Origin: Parasitella parasitica
Taxonomy: Eukaryota; Mucoromycota; Mucoromycetes; Mucorales; Mucoraceae
NCBI GenBank assembly: GCA_025201805.1
Contig: MU619328.1
Location: forward strand, 1-38,964
Length of the DNA stretch: 38,964 nucleotides
Direction: 5' to 3'
In this document: positions 34,657 through 38,964 of the stretch, one piece after another
Layout of the letters: each line of letters begins with the position of its first letter
Numbering within the stretch: the first letter of the stretch is position 1
Notes under the pieces: model-generated
Told to the model about the DNA's origin: nothing
The model's input: only the letters and a program-made list of their open reading frames with translations
Database searches by the model: none
Program-made: the position numbers and the translations under genes

Positions 34657-34957
34657 GGGACTCTTACAGTCATGTACAGTGCTTCCACTCTCAATTTACT
34701 GAATGCATGAAAACTCTGGTTACTTTTTTGAAACTAATTTGATCAAGTATTCGAAGCTAATTTGCCCTGCTTTTTGAAAATAAATTGCTTACTTTTTACA
34801 ATAAGATTACCAACCTTGGTCTTTGACCAGTCTTCGTTACTATAAAGTCCAATTTTCGCTTTTCTACTATCCAAAATTCGTTTTAGTAAAGTAACCAGAG
34901 TTTTCAAGCATTCGGTAAATTGAGAGTGGAAGCACTGTACATGACTGTAAGAGTCCC
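34657..34957. mobile_element. 301-bp MITE with 70-bp terminal inverted repeats (Tc1/mariner-like)
   Basis: Positions 34657-34726 and 34888-34957 are reverse complements with only two mismatches in 70 bp; the 161-bp middle is AT-rich and non-coding. Inside the outermost 8 bp each arm has TA followed by CAGTCATGTACAG, so a Tc1/mariner-type element (CAGT start, TA duplication) could span 34667-34947. In that case the outer GGGACTCT/AGAGTCCC bases would be a palindromic target or an extension of the repeat. The near identity of the arms suggests recent activity. No transposase is encoded in the window. Confidence 0.88.
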
Positions 34958-35108
34958 ATTTTTCTCAAAAGGCGGATTTTTGACATTTGATGTAGCTTTT
35001 ATAAAACTATTAGATAAAATCTCGATTTTTTAACCGATTTTTTACATGAATTCTTTATTTTGAATGAAAAATGTGAAATGCAAAGTGAAATGCGATGATT
35101 TAAAATGC

Positions 35109-36254
<1,146 letters not shown>

Positions 36255-36304
36255 TTATATGAATATATGTAGAACAAAGCTGATTGCCAGGTAAACGCAT
36301 TGGG

Positions 36305-36312
36305 TTTATATA
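36305..36312 (-). promoter_or_regulatory. TATA box of the GAPDH gene
   Basis: TATATAAA on the minus strand, 69 bp before the ATG at 36236. Confidence 0.6.
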
Positions 36313-37916
36313 AGTTTTACAATGTCTCAGACTTCATGGGTTTTTGAGGGAGAATTAATCCTGTTTTGGATCGGATTAGGATCGATTAGTGACCTGATCT
36401 CGGCCAAGTCTTTGATTGCAATGGACTCAGTCAGACATGTAGATGCGCTGCCGTTTTTTAGTGAATGATAGCATTGATAACGTGTCATCTATTGTCCGCT
36501 TTGCCATGTTTTAAAGGAATCCCACTGTACAAGCTGCTATGATCAAGATATTTTTTTTCCTTGGTGAATTTCCGTGGACATGAAATTATCCATTTGCCTG
36601 CTCTTTGAAATAAAAAATCCCCATGTAGCTCCCCCCCCCGCTACACGTATCTCAAGGGTTTCTAAATTTTGCATTACTTTGTCAAAACGTCATTTGCAAG
36701 TAAATATTATACTAACTGACAAGTGTTGCGCGTAGTTCATGTTACATTTGTACCACTGCCAAAAAAAAAATTTGAAACAGATATAATCAGTGATAAAATC
36801 GCATAATCCTCTAGTATGTAGATCTAAAGATTGTAGCAACATACGTTTATCTTGCCTAATTTGCAGTATTTTCTTCAAACGCAAGCATTTATCAAGAAGC
36901 CAACGAATACATGGAGTCATTGTCATAATTATATAGTAAGCATTAGCTCAGTAATCAAATATGTATTCTTTACTGCACTGTGGCGTACATAGAGTAAATG
37001 TCTCAAATCTTGGCCAAATCTATTCCCAGTTTTACCCATAGAAACATCAGAGATTTCGTAGTTAAAACAATGAGGATGAATAGATTCTAATGTATTTACG
37101 TGATTTTCAACAGATGCATTTATATTTATTTAGTTGTAATATACTGCAATAGACTTGTACCATAAAAACACATAATATTTGTATACAATTAAAGAATATT
37201 GTTTTGGCATGTTTCGCATCTGTACGCCAACTTTATTAAGGTTCGCTCCTATTTAATCTGGTAAAAAATTATAATCCTCATGTAGAAATCTCCCCTGATG
37301 TTTATCGTCTTATCCGATTTTGAATTTTATATACGGTAGAAGATAACAATGCCATTCTTTACATTTCATTTCTTATTTTTTTCCCCCAAAAACTTTATAA
37401 CCACATCATGGATAGCAGATGACAAAACGTAACAAACGAAAGCAGTATTGTATTTGCATATGCAAATGCTAGGTGTTGTACAACGAATCTGCATATATGG
37501 GTAAAGACTGATATCGGTATGTGCAAAAACGACTTTCCGTAGTAGCAAAGTTTATATTTGACATGATTAGTAAGGATAGCTCCATACTTGCCTGATGTTA
37601 AGAACGGCGTCGGTTCATTCGGACGAGCCAGATTAAAAAATTTAATAAACCTTCATGTCAATTTTTTGGTAGGAAGATACAGTATATTCTGTATTGCATT
37701 TACAAAAAAGTAATGAGGTTTAGTAAAACATCTAGTGTTATACGTATTACAAAAACGTCATTTCTACAGAATCTTTGAACTGCTTTAAAACAATAAAAAA
37801 TACAATCAGTATCAAGCTATAATTTTTACTTGAAAACTGGTCTTTATTCAAAATACAAAGAATTTTATACTTCATATTGATCTATCACTTATATTGTAGT
37901 AGAAATTAAGGACCTG
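36313..37916. other. Gene-free AT-rich stretch
   Basis: GAPDH upstream region, including a C9 run at 36631-36639 (G9 on the gene's strand). Beyond about 36660 the DNA is very AT-rich with only short meaningless frames. No RNA gene was seen. Confidence 0.5.
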
Positions 37917-38399
37917 TTATTTTTTAAGGACGAAGTCTCTCAACTTTGCAACCAATTCTTCCAAGTCAATCAAAATACTATTCTTCCTTTGATTAAAGAG
38001 AGTGTCTATGTCGTTGGCACCAGCTTTGGTAATAACACCGTCAAGGTCATCGCTAGAAAGAGAATCACACCCTTCAGAGCCAGCGTATTCACTACATTCT
38101 TCAGAGGGTGCTCTAGCGCCAGTTTCTAAATGATCATTACGAATGTGTGCTTTCAACTCTCCAATATTGGCAATCGGAAAATGAGCCCAACAGCAAGGAC
38201 AAGCAGAATGACGAATCTCCGTATCTTTATCCTTGACATAAAGATAATCAGGGTTGTTGGGCCTGTGGCGGCCAGGAGTCCTTGCCATTGCTACAATTGA
38301 ATGGTAAGATCTTAGATGGTTAAGAAGAGCAGTAGGTGTGGAGAAAATGATGTCGCACTCCGGACACAGGTTTTCAAGACTAACAAGTTGGGGAGACAT
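37917..38399 (-). CDS. Small C2H2-type zinc-finger-like protein
   Basis: A single-exon 160-residue protein of unknown role. Finger 1 is CPECDIIFSTPTALLNHLRSYH (C-x2-C-x12-H-x4-H, ~12-33). Finger 2 starts CPCCWAHF and ends HIRNDH (C-x2-C-x13-H-x4-H, ~68-91). Between them is a basic GRHRPNNPDYLYVKDKD linker, and the C-terminal third is acidic and Ser-rich with a short predicted helix (LIDLEELVAKLRDFVLKK). It could bind nucleic acid. The two fingers are far apart (about 34 residues), unlike tandem DNA-binding arrays, so protein or RNA binding is equally possible. The ATG is preceded by AT-rich leader with no competing start. Confidence 0.65.
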   Translation of the reverse strand: MSPQLVSLENLCPECDIIFSTPTALLNHLRSYHSIVAMARTPGRHRPNNPDYLYVKDKDTEIRHSACPCCWAHFPIANIGELKAHIRNDHLETGARAPSEECSEYAGSEGCDSLSSDDLDGVITKAGANDIDTLFNQRKNSILIDLEELVAKLRDFVLKK

Positions 38400-38964
38400 T
38401 TAGATTGACCAGATATTTATTGTATAAAGTTATAAACAAGATGAATCAAGCGTATTTATATAAAAAAAAAACACTTTTCTACCATTGTTCATTTCTTATA
38501 AATTCATATGAATGTATATAATGTGGTAAATGCAGCTTGATATTTAACGATTAATATGTTTGCTACAAGAGTCTTTATTGTTCAAATTCCAATAGCTGTA
38601 CGCCGAGGCGAAGTGTCAAGTGTCTTCATTGTCTTTGTGTACGAATATACGAGCAATTCTTTTATACAAAGTAAAATACATGCACAATCTCTTTTAAATA
38701 ATCATTAAACATTGATCCTTTATAAAAATTCGTCATCGTATTTGATGTAAGAAGCATAGACGAGTTGATCTAAACACAAAGACGAATACATACAAATGAA
38801 ATTTCATTGATTTTACTTTGTGTCTTGGTGTGGTTGGGGCCATATTATTACAAAAAAATGGAGCGCATACAGGCTCAAATTATGCAATAGATGTTACCAT
38901 GTACTCTAATATCGCATGTGCCTGACTTATTACAACACTTTCCTTTGCATTCAGATATTTTCAA
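38400..38964. other. Gene-free AT-rich end of window
   Basis: Upstream region of the zinc-finger gene. No open frame with coding character and no RNA gene was seen. Confidence 0.4.

Overview
The window reads as nuclear DNA of a filamentous early-diverging fungus, most likely Mucoromycota (Mucorales-type). The signs are AT-rich spacers, many 50-110 nt introns with GT..AG ends and CTAAC-like branch points, a class V chitin synthase with a myosin motor, and relics of Ty3/gypsy, LINE and possibly Helitron elements. I saw no bacterial operons, CRISPR array, rRNA or tRNA gene. A 30-N assembly gap lies at 23354-23383.

Layout. 1-4230: gene-free DNA with a decayed, internally deleted Ty3/gypsy chromovirus between two LTR copies. 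4231-20670: a compact block of minus-strand genes. These are a ~2000-residue myosin-motor/chitin-synthase fusion, a VNX1-type vacuolar cation/H+ exchanger, a STIMATE/TMEM110-type membrane protein, a hormone-sensitive-lipase-family esterase, an unrecognised small spliced gene (weak) and a SIKE/FGFR1OP2-type coiled-coil protein (STRIPAK). 21571-23353: a plus-strand caleosin-like protein with a long motif-rich disordered N-terminus, cut by the gap. 23384-29540: an AT-rich repeat graveyard with a zinc-knuckle fragment, a decayed spliced gene with an ELK motif and a LINE C-terminus. 30450-38399: an intronless MFS sugar transporter, a divergent class A DnaJ, a perfect-looking 301-bp MITE, glyceraldehyde-3-phosphate dehydrogenase and a small C2H2 protein.

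Functional themes are cell wall synthesis (chitin synthase), vacuolar and membrane ion homeostasis (exchanger; STIMATE-type protein), lipid/ester metabolism (esterase, caleosin-like) and sugar uptake plus glycolysis (transporter, GAPDH). Nothing shows that these genes form a pathway cluster. Gene models were built by hand: I joined exons at GT..AG sites so that frames and family motifs stay continuous. Every multi-exon model listed as complete sums to a multiple of three; the gap-truncated caleosin-like gene and the decayed gene cannot be tested this way.
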